The position numbers were made by a program, and so were the translations under genes. From NCBI RefSeq assembly GCF_003202285.1, contig NZ_MASW01000002.1, forward strand, positions 1,364,001-1,428,000: a stretch of DNA of 64,000 nt. The letters are read 5' to 3'. Under the pieces are notes generated by a model, which saw only the letters and a program-made list of their open reading frames with translations, made no database searches and was not told the origin of the DNA. This document shows, one piece after another, positions 54,074 to 62,641 of the stretch (within the stretch, counting starts at the first letter, position 1; each line of letters begins with the position of its first letter). This DNA comes from Prauserella muralis. GTDB taxonomy: Bacteria > Actinomycetota > Actinomycetes > Mycobacteriales > Pseudonocardiaceae.

Positions 54074-55408
54074 ATGACCCCGTTTCTGTCCGAGGACGAT
54101 CTCGCCTCGTTCCCGCCGGTCAGTGCCTACCAGCGTGCACTGGCCGCCTTCGACACCCTCGCCAGGGCCGAGCGGCCGCAGCCCTGGTTCGCCGTGCGCT
54201 CACGCGAGGACGTCCTCGTCGACGCCAAGGCCGTGGACGAGCGCGGCCGTACCGGCGACCGGCTGCCACTGGCCGGGGTGCTCGTGGCCGTGTTCGACGA
54301 CGCCGTCGTCAGGCAGCGGCTCGAATCCGCGGGTGCCGTCGTGCTGGGCACGGCGTCGCGACACGCTGCGACGACCGGCTTCACGCTCGGCGCCGCCGAC
54401 GCGGTGGTGTGCCGATCGCTGCCCGCCGAGTGTCACGGCGTGGTGGCCCTGCGCCCGACCAGGGGACTCGTGCCGAGTCCGGGGGACGGGCAGGCGGTGG
54501 TGCTCGCCCGCGACATCGACGTGGCCCAGCGGACGGCCGCGGCGATGACCGGTCCCGAGGACACCGACCCAGGCTGCCGGCCCTGGCCGGGCTCCGTGCG
54601 GTTCAGCGCGGGCGAGCATCCGCGCGTCGCCGTCCCCGCCGAAGCCGACCTGGCGGGGTTGCCGCCGTCCGCCCGCCATGCCTTCGGCGTCACCGCCGAT
54701 GCCCTCCGCGCCGCGGGCGCCGCGGTCAGTCCGCTCGAGCTCTCCGCAGCGATCGGAGCGTGGACCGCCCGGCCCGCCACGGCTCTGCGTGGGCACGACG
54801 CGCTGCTGATGCCGCTGGCCGGCACGTCGCCCGCGTTCTGCGACCTGGTGGAGGCACTCGACGTGGCCGCCGTCGCCTTCGACGACGGCGCCCCCGCCGG
54901 TGCCGGTGTGCTGGCCCGTGCCTTCGACGACCAGGTGGCCCTCGACCTGGTGGCGCTGCTCACCGGGGCGCAGGCGGACACGCCGTACCCGTCGGGCGGA
55001 GTCGAGCTGGCCGTGACCGGCGCCTACCTGCGCGGGCAGCCACTCAACGAGGAGCTGACGCGGCTGGGCGCACGCTGCACCGGCTTCGCCGAGACCGCGC
55101 CCGCCTACCGCATGGTCGCGCTCCCTGGCGAGCCGCCGCAGGCCGGGCTCGTCCACGCGGGCCGCGACGGCGTGGCGCTGCTCACCGAACGCTGGCTGGT
55201 GTCGCCCGCCGGGCTGGGCCGCTTCCTCGCCGACCTGCCCGCACCGCTGTTGCTCGGCGGGATCGAGCTGGCCGACGGCGGCACCGTCACGGGGGTGCTC
55301 TGCGACCCGCGTGCGGCCCGGCAGGGCACCGACATCAGCGAGTACGGGTGTTGGCGGGCCTACCTCCGGCACCGGAGCACGTTCCGGCCTCAGCGGACGG
55401 CGTCATGA
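54074..55408 (+). CDS. Amidase/allophanate-hydrolase-like pseudo-enzyme
   Basis: A 444-residue protein aligning with AtzF-type allophanate hydrolases: an amidase-like N-terminal part and a C-terminal allophanate hydrolase domain (about 325-444). The catalytic amidase elements are gone. The Lys loop LAGVPVAVKDN reads [11 protein letters not shown], and the segment with the GGSSxGS cis-Ser/nucleophile and DTAGSGRVPA is deleted, so [17 protein letters not shown] runs straight into [11 protein letters not shown]. It is intact as an ORF, so a binding or regulatory role is likely. No urea carboxylase gene is nearby. Confidence 0.8.
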   Translation: MTPFLSEDDLASFPPVSAYQRALAAFDTLARAERPQPWFAVRSREDVLVDAKAVDERGRTGDRLPLAGVLVAVFDDAVVRQRLESAGAVVLGTASRHAATTGFTLGAADAVVCRSLPAECHGVVALRPTRGLVPSPGDGQAVVLARDIDVAQRTAAAMTGPEDTDPGCRPWPGSVRFSAGEHPRVAVPAEADLAGLPPSARHAFGVTADALRAAGAAVSPLELSAAIGAWTARPATALRGHDALLMPLAGTSPAFCDLVEALDVAAVAFDDGAPAGAGVLARAFDDQVALDLVALLTGAQADTPYPSGGVELAVTGAYLRGQPLNEELTRLGARCTGFAETAPAYRMVALPGEPPQAGLVHAGRDGVALLTERWLVSPAGLGRFLADLPAPLLLGGIELADGGTVTGVLCDPRAARQGTDISEYGCWRAYLRHRSTFRPQRTAS

Positions 55409-56473
55409 CCGGGCGGCCAGTGCCCGGTTGATCCGGCGCACCAGGCCGGGCCCCTGCAGCGCGAACCCGGTGTAGAGCTGCACGAGGCTCGCCCCGGCGT
55501 CGAGCAACAGCTCCGCGTCGCGGGCGCACGTGATGCCGCCCACCCCGATCACCGGCAGCCGGTCGCCCGCCTCGGCCCGCACGAACCGCACCACGTCGCG
55601 GGCGCGGGCGGCCAGCGGGCGGCCGGACAGCCCGCCCGCCTCGGACGCCAGTGCCGCGTCCGCCGGGTCGAGTCCCTCGCGGCTCAGCGTGGTGTTGGTG
55701 GCGATGATCCCGGCGACCTCCTGCTCGATGCACACCTCCAGCAGTTCGCCGAGCGCCTCGTCGGGCAGGTCGGGGGCGACCTTCACCAGCAGCGGCGTCG
55801 GCGCGCGCCCGGCGTCGCCGGCGAGGGAGATCGAGGTGCCGCGCAGCTCGCCGAGCAGTTCCCGCAGCGCCGCCCTGTCCTGCAGCGTGCGCAGTCCGGG
55901 CGTGTTGGGGGAGCTGACGTTGACCGCGAAGTAGTCGGCGTAGGGGTACAGGGCCCGCAGGCTCGCCTGGTAGTCGCCGACCGCGTCCTCGATGGCCGTG
56001 ACCTTCGACTTGCCGATGCTGATGCCGAGCGGCACCGGCGGCGTGCCGGTGGTGGCCAGCCGGTCGGCGAGCGCCGCGGCGCCCGCGTTGTTGAAGCCCA
56101 TGCGGTTGATCACGGCGTCGCTGGCGGCGAGGGTGAACAGCCGCGGCTTGGGGTTGCCCGGCTGCGGATGCCAGGTGACCGTGCCGACCTCGACGAAACC
56201 GAAGCCCAGCGCGGGCCAGGCGCGCAGTGCGCGGCCGTCCTTGTCCATCCCGGCCGCGAGCCCCACCCGGCTGGGGAAGCGGATGCCGAAGACGGTGACC
56301 GGGTCGTCGGCCCGGTAGAGGCGGCGCAGCGCGGCCGTCGCCGCGGGCACGTCACCGATCCTGCCCAGGGCACGCACGGTGCGCTCGTGCACGGTTTCGG
56401 GGTCGTTGCTCGCCAGCCGGTACAGCGCCGGGCGGCCGATCCTGTCGAACAGCACGGCAACATCGTGCCGCAC
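55403..56473 (-). CDS. pyrD: Quinone-dependent dihydroorotate dehydrogenase
   Basis: A 356-residue class 2 PyrD, which oxidises dihydroorotate with FMN and passes electrons to quinone. The amphipathic N-terminal helix ([15 protein letters not shown]) is present; FMN/substrate segments include [39 protein letters not shown] (catalytic Ser) and [11 protein letters not shown]. The GTG start has no strong SD; other GTG starts nearby are possible. An attenuator-like leader lies 65-250 bases upstream on the same strand. Its end overlaps the converging amidase-like gene's end by 6 bases. Confidence 0.95.
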   Translation of the reverse strand: MRHDVAVLFDRIGRPALYRLASNDPETVHERTVRALGRIGDVPAATAALRRLYRADDPVTVFGIRFPSRVGLAAGMDKDGRALRAWPALGFGFVEVGTVTWHPQPGNPKPRLFTLAASDAVINRMGFNNAGAAALADRLATTGTPPVPLGISIGKSKVTAIEDAVGDYQASLRALYPYADYFAVNVSSPNTPGLRTLQDRAALRELLGELRGTSISLAGDAGRAPTPLLVKVAPDLPDEALGELLEVCIEQEVAGIIATNTTLSREGLDPADAALASEAGGLSGRPLAARARDVVRFVRAEAGDRLPVIGVGGITCARDAELLLDAGASLVQLYTGFALQGPGLVRRINRALAARS

Positions 56474-56544
56474 GCGTCACCGGCCGTCGCATGGGCCCGC
56501 TCGCCGTCGTGGCCGCCGCGACACCGGCGTCCGGACAGTAAGAA

Positions 56545-56619
56545 GCCCCCGACGCGACTCCCGAACGTCGTCAGCCGTTCGGGCCCGAGTCGGACCGGCA
56601 CTCGGGAGCGTCAGGGGGC
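56545..56619 (-). promoter_or_regulatory. Attenuator-like branched RNA structure
   Basis: An outer stem (GCCCCC/GGGGGC, 56545-56550 with 56614-56619, extended by GACG/CGTC) is followed on this strand by TTCTT. Inside, two hairpins (56560-56566 with 56577-56583 and 56584-56590 with 56600-56606) compete with a long-range stem (56558-56564 with 56602-56608). It lies between a 12-residue leader ORF and pyrD, all on the same strand. Confidence 0.6.
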
Positions 56620-56679
56620 CGGTGACTGCCTGGTATTCACCGACAGACACACGTCACACGGTGGTCCGTGTGCTGTCCG

Positions 56680-56718
56680 TCAGCGGACAGCCACCTCACG
56701 AGTCCTATAGCTGTTCAA
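56680..56718 (-). CDS. 12-residue leader peptide ORF upstream of pyrD
   Basis: The ORF reads MNSYRTREVAVR (TTG start). Its SD is a perfect 11-base AAAGGAGGTGG (plus-strand 56726-56736), the full complement of the 16S 3' end, at 7-base spacing. It is the strongest SD seen in this window, so the ORF is very probably translated. Two hairpins overlap or follow its stop (CTGTCCG/CGGACAG and CACACGG/CCGTGTG). The arrangement fits an attenuation leader or a stand-alone small RNA. Confidence 0.65.
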   Translation of the reverse strand: MNSYRTREVAVR

Positions 56719-56749
56719 CGTCGGACCACCTCCTTTCTCGTGTACCGCA

Positions 56750-56779
56750 ACGCTAGGCCAGGACTCCGTTGCCCGGCAA
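56750..56779 (-). promoter_or_regulatory. Promoter of the leader ORF/pyrD transcript
   Basis: TTGCCG (plus-strand 56774-56779) and TAGCGT (56750-56755), spaced by 18 bases on the minus strand, stand about 30 bases before the leader ORF start. With the leader ORF and the branched structure this accounts for most of the 322-base pyrD-ada gap. Confidence 0.6.
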
Positions 56780-56795
56780 CAGGATTTCGCGTCAC

Positions 56796-57806
56796 TCAGG
56801 CGACGCCCCCGAGCTGGGCCAGCAGGGCCTGTTTGCGGGTATCCTCCGCGAACGACGCGTGCACGGCGTTGCGAGCCAGCTGCGCGACCTCCGCGCGCCG
56901 CAGCCCGAGCGTCTCGGCCACCGCGAGGTACTCGCCGTTCAGCGTGGCGCCGAACATGGGCGGGTCGTCGGTGTTGAGGGTCACCGGCACGCCGTGGTCG
57001 AGCAGCCGCCGGATCGGGTGCGCGGCAAGGGATTCCACCTGCCGGGTGCGCACGTTGGACGTCGGGCACACCTCCAGTGCGATGCGGTGCTCGGCGAGGT
57101 GGGCCAGCAGCCGCGGATCGGCGGCGCTGCTCGTGCCGTGACCGATCCGCTCGGCGCCCAGGTCGTGCACCGCCGACCACACCGTGGCGGGCCCGCTCGT
57201 CTCGCCCGCGTGCGGCACGCTGTGCAGGCCGGCTTCCCTGGCGGCGGTGAAGAACGGTGCGAACTGCGCGCGGCCGACGCCGACCTCCGGCCCGCCCAGC
57301 CCGAGGCTCACCAGCCCCTCCGGCCGGTTGCGCAGCGCGAACACGAGCGTCTCGCGGCCCGCCACCGGCCCCTTCTCGCCGGGGATGTCGAAGCACCACG
57401 CCAGCTCCACGCCGTGCTCGGCCGCCGCCGCGGCGCGCCCGGAGGCCAGGCCCGCCAGCAGGTCGTCGCCGGGCAGGCCGTCGAGCAGATGGTTGTACGG
57501 CGTGACGGTGACCTCGGCGTAGCGGCAGTTCTGTGCCGCCAGGTCCCGGGCGAGGCCGACGACGAGTTCGTGGATGTCGGCGGCCGAGCGCAACAGCGCC
57601 TGCACCGCCCAGTACACGGTGAGGAAGTGGTCGAAGTCGCGGAAGGTGTAGAACCGCCGCAGCACGGCCGGATCGGCAGGCACCCCGGCGTCCGGGTGCC
57701 TGCGGGCGAGGCGGGTGACGGTCCGCATGCTCGCGGAGCCGACGAGGTGAACGTGAAGCTCCACTTTGGGCAGTGCGGCGACGAAGGCACGCAGGTTTTC
57801 GGGCAT
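56796..57806 (-). CDS. add: Adenosine deaminase
   Basis: A 336-residue zinc deaminase that converts adenosine to inosine. Metal and catalytic residues: KVELHVHLVGS (HxH), HAGETSGPATV (His and Glu), IGHGTSSA and TLNTDDPPMF (metal Asp). Motif PTSNVRT is also typical. GGGAG precedes the ATG by 9 bases. A tiny ORF with a TAGGAT box lies just upstream on the same strand. Confidence 0.94.
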   Translation of the reverse strand: MPENLRAFVAALPKVELHVHLVGSASMRTVTRLARRHPDAGVPADPAVLRRFYTFRDFDHFLTVYWAVQALLRSAADIHELVVGLARDLAAQNCRYAEVTVTPYNHLLDGLPGDDLLAGLASGRAAAAAEHGVELAWCFDIPGEKGPVAGRETLVFALRNRPEGLVSLGLGGPEVGVGRAQFAPFFTAAREAGLHSVPHAGETSGPATVWSAVHDLGAERIGHGTSSAADPRLLAHLAEHRIALEVCPTSNVRTRQVESLAAHPIRRLLDHGVPVTLNTDDPPMFGATLNGEYLAVAETLGLRRAEVAQLARNAVHASFAEDTRKQALLAQLGGVA

Positions 57807-57862
57807 GGCAAGGCTCCCTGGCCACGATGAGGTGAGGTGGACGGTCGGGTGGCAGCGCGGTG

Positions 57863-57939
57863 TCAGGGAGCGAGGTCGCCGCGCTCGCGGTCACTGCCGT
57901 ACAGCGGCAGCTTGAACAGGCCCACGGCAGCCGATCCTA
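57863..57939 (-). CDS. Putative 20-residue leaderless peptide between nei and add
   Basis: The ORF (GTG at 57925 reading down) encodes MGLFKLPLYGSDRERGDLAP. A TAGGAT -10 hexamer (plus-strand 57934-57939, included in the span) ends 8 bases before its start, the same layout as the leaderless genes in this window, and overlaps the end of nei. It lies 57 bases upstream of add. It could be a leader ORF for add or a small protein; conservation was not tested. Confidence 0.45.
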
Positions 57940-58740
57940 GCGCAGCGGGGCCGGTCCGCGCTGGCATCGCGGGCAGAACCAGGTGGGCCTGCCCTGGGTG
58001 CCCGCGCCCTGCGTGGCCACCCGCACCCCGCTGCCGCACCGGAAGCAGCCCTGCCGCGTGCGCTCGTACACCCAGGTGCGCCTGCCGCGCGCCAGCTCGC
58101 CGGTGGTGCTCTGCGTGTGCCGCCAGGCGTTGGCGCGCAACAGCTTGCGCGCCAGCGCCACCGCCCGCGCGGGGTCCACCTCGGCGACCGGTGTCCACGG
58201 GGTCACGCCGAGCAGGAAGCACGTCTCGACCTTGTACAGGTTGCCGACGCCCGCCATGACGCGCTGGTCGAGCAGCGCGAGCCCGAGCTCGGTCTCGGGC
58301 CGGGACGCCAGCGCCCGCGCCGCGGCCTGCTCGTGCGCGTCCGTCCACTCCGGATCGAGCAGGTCCGGTCCGAGGTGGCCGACGAGACGCGACTCCTCTC
58401 CGGTGGGCAGCAGCACCAGGTCGTGTACCCGGAAGCCCACGACCTCCGTGGTGTCGCTCGCGAGCACCACCCGCGCGTGGTGTGCGGGCATGCTCCAGCG
58501 TGCGCCGCGGCGGAACACGCGCCACGAGCCGTCCATCTTGAGGTGGCTGTGCAGGCTCAGCTCGCCGGAGAACCGGGTGAACAGGTGCTTGCCCACGGTG
58601 CGCACGCCCAGCACCTCGTGGCCGGTGAGGTCGGCGGTGGCCAGTGCGGGGTGCCGGAAGTCGGTGTGCGTGAGCCGGTGGCCCGCCAGCGCTCGTTCGA
58701 CGATCCTGCCGGTGAGGAAGACGGTGTCGCCCTCGGGCAC
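57937..58740 (-). CDS. nei: Fpg/Nei family DNA glycosylase (endonuclease VIII-like)
   Basis: A 267-residue glycosylase/AP lyase. After the GTG start the mature N terminus is PEGDTV, giving the catalytic Pro-Glu of Nei enzymes. The H2TH region holds DQRVMAGVGNLYKVE, and the C-terminal zinc finger is CFRCGSG ... FCPRCQ (C-x2-C-x16-C-x2-C). It removes oxidised pyrimidines. It starts 6 bases after the parA stop, so the two are probably cotranscribed. Confidence 0.93.
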   Translation of the reverse strand: MPEGDTVFLTGRIVERALAGHRLTHTDFRHPALATADLTGHEVLGVRTVGKHLFTRFSGELSLHSHLKMDGSWRVFRRGARWSMPAHHARVVLASDTTEVVGFRVHDLVLLPTGEESRLVGHLGPDLLDPEWTDAHEQAAARALASRPETELGLALLDQRVMAGVGNLYKVETCFLLGVTPWTPVAEVDPARAVALARKLLRANAWRHTQSTTGELARGRRTWVYERTRQGCFRCGSGVRVATQGAGTQGRPTWFCPRCQRGPAPLR

Positions 58741-58746
58741 GGCAGC

Positions 58747-59688
58747 TCAGCGCCTGTTCTCGACCACCGCGGGGAACTCCGAGGTGGTCTCCGTGTCGCC
58801 GGCGGCAGGCGGCTGGGCGTGGCCGCCCTGCCCGGCGCCGTCGGCCTCGCCCTGCGGGGCCTGCGGGGTTTCGGGTTCGTCGCCGTCCAGGCGGTGCCTG
58901 CCCGCGCGGCTCGACCGCAGGATCTTGGCCAGCACCATGTTGAAGGTCAGGGCGATCTCCTGCGCGCCCGGCGACTTCCACTCGTGGATGGGCGTGCACG
59001 CGCCCTGCGCCTGCTGGATCGCGAGGCGGTCGGGGATGGCCGTCGGCATGACGAGCCTGCCGAAGGACTCGCGCAGTTCCGCGATCCGGTACTGGTGCTC
59101 GTAGGAGCGGGCCCGCAGCCGGTTCACCAGCACCCCGGCGGGCCGCAGTCTCGGGTTGTGCTCGGCGCGCACGGCCTCGATGGCCTCCAGCGCCCGCTCG
59201 GCGCCCGCGACCGCGTACATCGTGGGTTCGGTGACCAACAGCGCGCTGTCGGCGGCCATGAGCGCCGAACGGGTGAGCCTGCCCAGCGACGGAGGGCAGT
59301 CCAGGATGGCCAGCTCGTACGGCTCGCCCCTCGGCGGTGAGGCACGCAGCTCGTCGAGCGCCCGGGCCAGGTTGTCCAGCCTGCGGCTCTGTGGGCCCGG
59401 CTCGTTGAGCAGTTCCAGCTCCTCCGCGCCGACGAGCACGTCGAGCTGGTCGCTCCAGGCGCTCGGGGCCAGGGCCTGGTTGATCACCGCGAGCCTCGGG
59501 GTCTCCAGCACGTCGGCGAGCGTCGCGTCGGTCAGCGGCGGGTCGAGGGTCGCGGTGGCGTTGCCCTGCGGGTCGAGGTCACCGATCAGTGCGCGGGCAC
59601 CCCTACGCAGCGCAGCCGAGGCGATACCCAGCGCAACCGTCGTCTTGCCGACGCCTCCCTTGAGGCTCAGTACGGCCACCGTGTGCAC
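58747..59688 (-). CDS. Orphan ParA/MinD-family ATPase
   Basis: A 313-residue Walker-type ATPase: deviant P-loop LSLKGGVGKTT (8-18), Walker A' GDLDPQGNAT and LDCPPSLG (Walker B). No parB or binding-site cluster accompanies it. The C-terminal 50 residues are Pro/Gly/Glu-rich and disordered. GTG start with a TACGCT box ending 7 bases upstream, so leaderless. Its promoter faces that of the methyltransferase gene. Role could be in positioning of a cellular cargo other than the chromosome. Confidence 0.87.
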   Translation of the reverse strand: MHTVAVLSLKGGVGKTTVALGIASAALRRGARALIGDLDPQGNATATLDPPLTDATLADVLETPRLAVINQALAPSAWSDQLDVLVGAEELELLNEPGPQSRRLDNLARALDELRASPPRGEPYELAILDCPPSLGRLTRSALMAADSALLVTEPTMYAVAGAERALEAIEAVRAEHNPRLRPAGVLVNRLRARSYEHQYRIAELRESFGRLVMPTAIPDRLAIQQAQGACTPIHEWKSPGAQEIALTFNMVLAKILRSSRAGRHRLDGDEPETPQAPQGEADGAGQGGHAQPPAAGDTETTSEFPAVVENRR

Positions 59689-59755
59689 GCCTGCGAGCGT
59701 AGCCGTGCCCGGTCACTGGGAGAACGCGCGAGGTGCCCAACTACGCTTGCCGTCC

Positions 59756-60517
59756 ATGCGAACGGAGACTTCGGCCGGTCACGGGTCGGCGGCCGTGCGA
59801 AAGGTGCTCGAGTCCGAGCTGCGCGACGCGCGTGGCCGGGGCGCCGAGCAGCCGCGAGTGGTCGACGTCGGTGGCGGCAGCGGCGTGTGGGCGGTGCCGT
59901 TCGCCTCGGCGGGCTGCCTGGTGACCGTGGTCGAGCCCAACCCGAACGCGCTGGCGACGCTGGAGCGCAGGGCGGCCGAGGTCGGCGTGTCCGCGCGGAT
60001 CACCGTCGTCGCCGACGACTCCGACGCGCTCGGCAGGCACGTCGCGGACGGCTCCGCGGATCTGGTGCTCGCGCACGGCCTGCTGGAGGTCGTGGACGAC
60101 CCCGGCGCCGTGGTCACGGCGCTCGCGGCCGCCGTGGCGCCGGGCGGGGCGGTGTCGGTGCTCACCGCCAACCGGCACGCGGCGGTGCTGCACCGCGCGC
60201 TGGCGGGCAAGCTCGCCGAGGCCCGCAGCCTGCTCACCGAACCGGACGGCGTGCTCACCGGCGACGCCGAGACGCTGCTGCGCCGTTTCGACACCCCCCG
60301 GCTGGAGGCGCTGCTGCGTGGCGCCGGCCTGGACGTGGAGCTGGTCCAGGGCGACGGGGTGGTCTCGGACCTGGTGCACACCAGCGGCACCGAGCCGGTC
60401 AACGCGGTGTCGTCGTGGGAGCAGGACGTGGCGGACTTCGAGGCGGTCGCCTCCGCCACGCCGCCGCTGCGCGACATCGCCAGCAGGCTGCACGCAGTGG
60501 CGCGCCGCCCCGCGTGA
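59756..60517 (+). CDS. Class I SAM-dependent methyltransferase
   Basis: A 253-residue methyltransferase with VVDVGGGSGVWAVPFA (SAM loop, about 35-50), VVEPNPNALATL and ADLVLAHGLLEVVDDP. The C-terminal helices include PVNAVSSWEQDVADFE. It is like the SmtA/CmoM-type methyltransferases next to dinB in other actinobacteria; substrate unknown. The ATG has a TACGCT box ending 8 bases upstream, with no SD. Confidence 0.83.
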   Translation: MRTETSAGHGSAAVRKVLESELRDARGRGAEQPRVVDVGGGSGVWAVPFASAGCLVTVVEPNPNALATLERRAAEVGVSARITVVADDSDALGRHVADGSADLVLAHGLLEVVDDPGAVVTALAAAVAPGGAVSVLTANRHAAVLHRALAGKLAEARSLLTEPDGVLTGDAETLLRRFDTPRLEALLRGAGLDVELVQGDGVVSDLVHTSGTEPVNAVSSWEQDVADFEAVASATPPLRDIASRLHAVARRPA

Positions 60518-60554
60518 GCGGGAACTGTCGGTAGTCGGGGATAACCTGGCGCCG

Positions 60555-61811
60555 ATGGGACGGAACGCGGCCCTGCCGGACGGCTACGACCGGTTCAGGG
60601 CCACCGGGGACACCACGCCGGACGACACCGGCTGCGGCGTGCTGCACGTCGACATGGACGCCTTCTTCGCGGCCGTGGAGCTGCGCACCAGGCCGGAGCT
60701 TGCCGACCGACCCGTGGTGGTGGCCGGTGCGGGCCCGCGCTCGGTGGTGCTCTCCGCCAACTACCCGGCCCGCCGCTACGGCGTGCGCTCGGCGATGCCG
60801 GTGGGCGCGGCCCGGCGGCTGTGCCCGCAGGCGGTGTACCTGCCGCCCACCCGTGGCCTCTACAGCGAGGTGTCACGGGGTGTGCTGGCGATCTTCCGGG
60901 AGCTGACGCCCCTGGTGGAGCCGCTGAGCCTGGACGAGGCGTTCCTGGACGTGAGCGGGGCGCTGCGCAGGCTGGGCACCACCCCGGCCGGCGTCGGGGC
61001 GCTCATCCGGCGGCGGGTGGCCGCCGAGCACGGCATCACCTGCTCGGTGGGGGTGGCCTCGGTGAAGTTCGTGGCCAAGCTGGCGTCGGGCATGGCCAAA
61101 CCGGACGGCATGCTGGTGGTGCCCGCCGCGCGGACGCTCGAGTTCCTGCACCCCCTGCCGGTGTCGGCGCTGTGGGGTGTGGGCCGCAAGACCGAGGAGA
61201 ACCTGCGCAGGCACGGCCTCGACACCATCGCCGACGTGGCCCGCACCCCGCTGGAGCGGCTGCGTCGCGCACTGGGCACCGCGCTCGGCGAGCACCTGCA
61301 CGCGCTCGCCCACGGCCGCGACGAGCGGCCCGTGGTGCCCGACAGCGAGGAGAAGTCGCTCGGCGCCGAGCGCACGTTCGACGTCGACCAGCACGACCGC
61401 GCCTTCCTCAACCGGGAACTGCTGCGCCTGTCCGAACGGGTGGCGGCCTCGCTGCGGGCGAAGGGCCTGCGCGGGCGCACCGTGTCGATCAAGGTGCGGT
61501 TCGCGGACTTCCGGACCATCACGCGCGCCAGGACACTGTTCGCCGCCACCGACGTCGCCAGGGACATCCACGGCACCGCCGTCGCGCTGCTCGACGAGGC
61601 TGCGCCCACCGCCGCGGTGCGGCTGATCGGCGTCCGCGTCGAGGGATTGTCCGGCGAGGACGAGGGCGAGCAGCTGAGTTTCGACGCCCCGGCGGGGTCC
61701 GGTGGCGCGCCCCGGTGGCGGGAGGCGGAAGTCGCCGCCGACGTCGCCCGGTCGAAGTTCGGCGCCGCCGCTGTGCGTCCTGCGTCACTGTTGTCACCCG
61801 ATGAGGGGTGA
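60555..61811 (+). CDS. dinB: DNA polymerase IV
   Basis: A 418-residue Y-family polymerase for translesion synthesis. Metal-binding motifs VDMDAFFAAVE (about 33-43) and SLDEAFLDVSG; the fingers, thumb HhH (ALWGVGRKTEENLRRHGLD) and little-finger domain (FDVDQHDRAFLNRELLRLS) are intact. The N terminus is about 28 residues longer than E. coli DinB. TAACCT ends 7 bases before the ATG, giving a leaderless mRNA. No LexA-type box was found by eye. The C-terminal beta-clamp motif reads EGEQLSFDAP. Confidence 0.95.
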   Translation: MGRNAALPDGYDRFRATGDTTPDDTGCGVLHVDMDAFFAAVELRTRPELADRPVVVAGAGPRSVVLSANYPARRYGVRSAMPVGAARRLCPQAVYLPPTRGLYSEVSRGVLAIFRELTPLVEPLSLDEAFLDVSGALRRLGTTPAGVGALIRRRVAAEHGITCSVGVASVKFVAKLASGMAKPDGMLVVPAARTLEFLHPLPVSALWGVGRKTEENLRRHGLDTIADVARTPLERLRRALGTALGEHLHALAHGRDERPVVPDSEEKSLGAERTFDVDQHDRAFLNRELLRLSERVAASLRAKGLRGRTVSIKVRFADFRTITRARTLFAATDVARDIHGTAVALLDEAAPTAAVRLIGVRVEGLSGEDEGEQLSFDAPAGSGGAPRWREAEVAADVARSKFGAAAVRPASLLSPDEG

Positions 61812-62019
61812 CGACTCCGGCGAAATCCCAGTTCGGCGCTCATATCGGGGCGTTTCGTGCAAATCTCTGCGTGCTTGATGCGAGATCGGGTAGTCGTCGG
61901 CGCGCGGTGCTCGTATCCTGGTGGTGACGCCCCGAACGGGGGGTCGTTGGGTCCACGACGATGCGCGGTCCGACACCCGCCAGTGGGGTCGGAGACAACG
62001 CTGTGCCGGAGGAGGAAAG

Positions 62020-62424
62020 ATGCCACTCTCCGAGCATGAGCAGCGGCTGCTCGACCAGATCGAGCGCGAGCTCTATGCCGAGGACCCCAAGTTCGCATCG
62101 CAGGTACGTGGCGCCAGGATGCGCCGCCCGACGCGCCGCAGGCGCATCCAGGGCATAGCCCTGTTCGTGGTGGGCATCGCGTTGCTGGTGCTCGGCGTCG
62201 TGGTGCCGTTCCGGGTTGCCGAGATCCCGCTCGTGAGCGTGCTCGGGTTCCTGGTGATGTTCTTCGGGGTCCTGCTCGCCGTCACTGCCATGCGAACCCG
62301 TGGGGAGCCGAGCGAGACGGAAGCCAAGAGCGCGGGCGGCGGCGGAGCAGGAAAGCCGGCGCGCCGCAGCTCCTTCGCGCAGCGCATGGAAGAGCGTTTC
62401 CGACAGCGTTTCGACGACCGCTAG
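62020..62424 (+). CDS. DUF3040 membrane protein
   Basis: A 134-residue actinobacterial DUF3040 protein: MPLSEHEQRLLDQIERELYAEDPKFA at its start is the family signature (given here in two parts: MPLSEHEQRLLDQIE, then RELYAEDPKFA), followed by two transmembrane helices (about 43-63 and 70-90) and a charged tail. It is found upstream of mraZ in actinobacteria. GGAGGAGGAAAG precedes the ATG. A TATCCT box (61914-61919) about 100 bases upstream may start its transcript. Confidence 0.88.
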   Translation: MPLSEHEQRLLDQIERELYAEDPKFASQVRGARMRRPTRRRRIQGIALFVVGIALLVLGVVVPFRVAEIPLVSVLGFLVMFFGVLLAVTAMRTRGEPSETEAKSAGGGGAGKPARRSSFAQRMEERFRQRFDDR

Positions 62425-62447
62425 CCCCTCCGGCAACCACAGCGATC

Positions 62448-62479
62448 ACGAAGCAGGGCGCCACGGCGCCCTGCTTCGT
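62448..62479. terminator. Bidirectional terminator after the DUF3040 gene
   Basis: A perfect 15-bp stem (62448-62462 with 62465-62479, ACGAAGCAGGGCGCC arms) with a two-base formal loop. It lies 24 bases after the DUF3040 stop between two converging genes. Confidence 0.85.
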
Positions 62480-62499
62480 CGTGCGTGCCCGCCACCCGC

Positions 62500-62582
62500 C
62501 CCGCGAGTTCTGCACCCAGGCCCGCGAGTCCTGCACCCAGGCCCGCGAGTTCTGCGTTCGGGCCCGCGAGTTCTGCGCTGGT
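62500..62582. repeat. Four 21-bp tandem repeats
   Basis: Units at 62500-62520, 62521-62541, 62542-62562 and 62563-62582 follow CCCGCGAGT(T/C)CTGC, each 21 bp with a variable end (ACCCAGG, ACCCAGG, GTTCGGG, GCTGGT). They lie between the terminator and the transglutaminase gene, in DNA with no ORF of its own. Function unknown. Confidence 0.85.
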
Positions 62583-62641
62583 AACCGAGCGGAACGCCGC
62601 GGATCGAACGGTGCCGCAGGGGAAGCTTTCCGCGGAGGGGC

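Noticed and set aside
58747-59688. parA as part of a chromosome or plasmid partition locus
   Set aside because: No ParB-like gene or cluster of 16-bp parS palindromes was seen nearby; housekeeping genes surround it.
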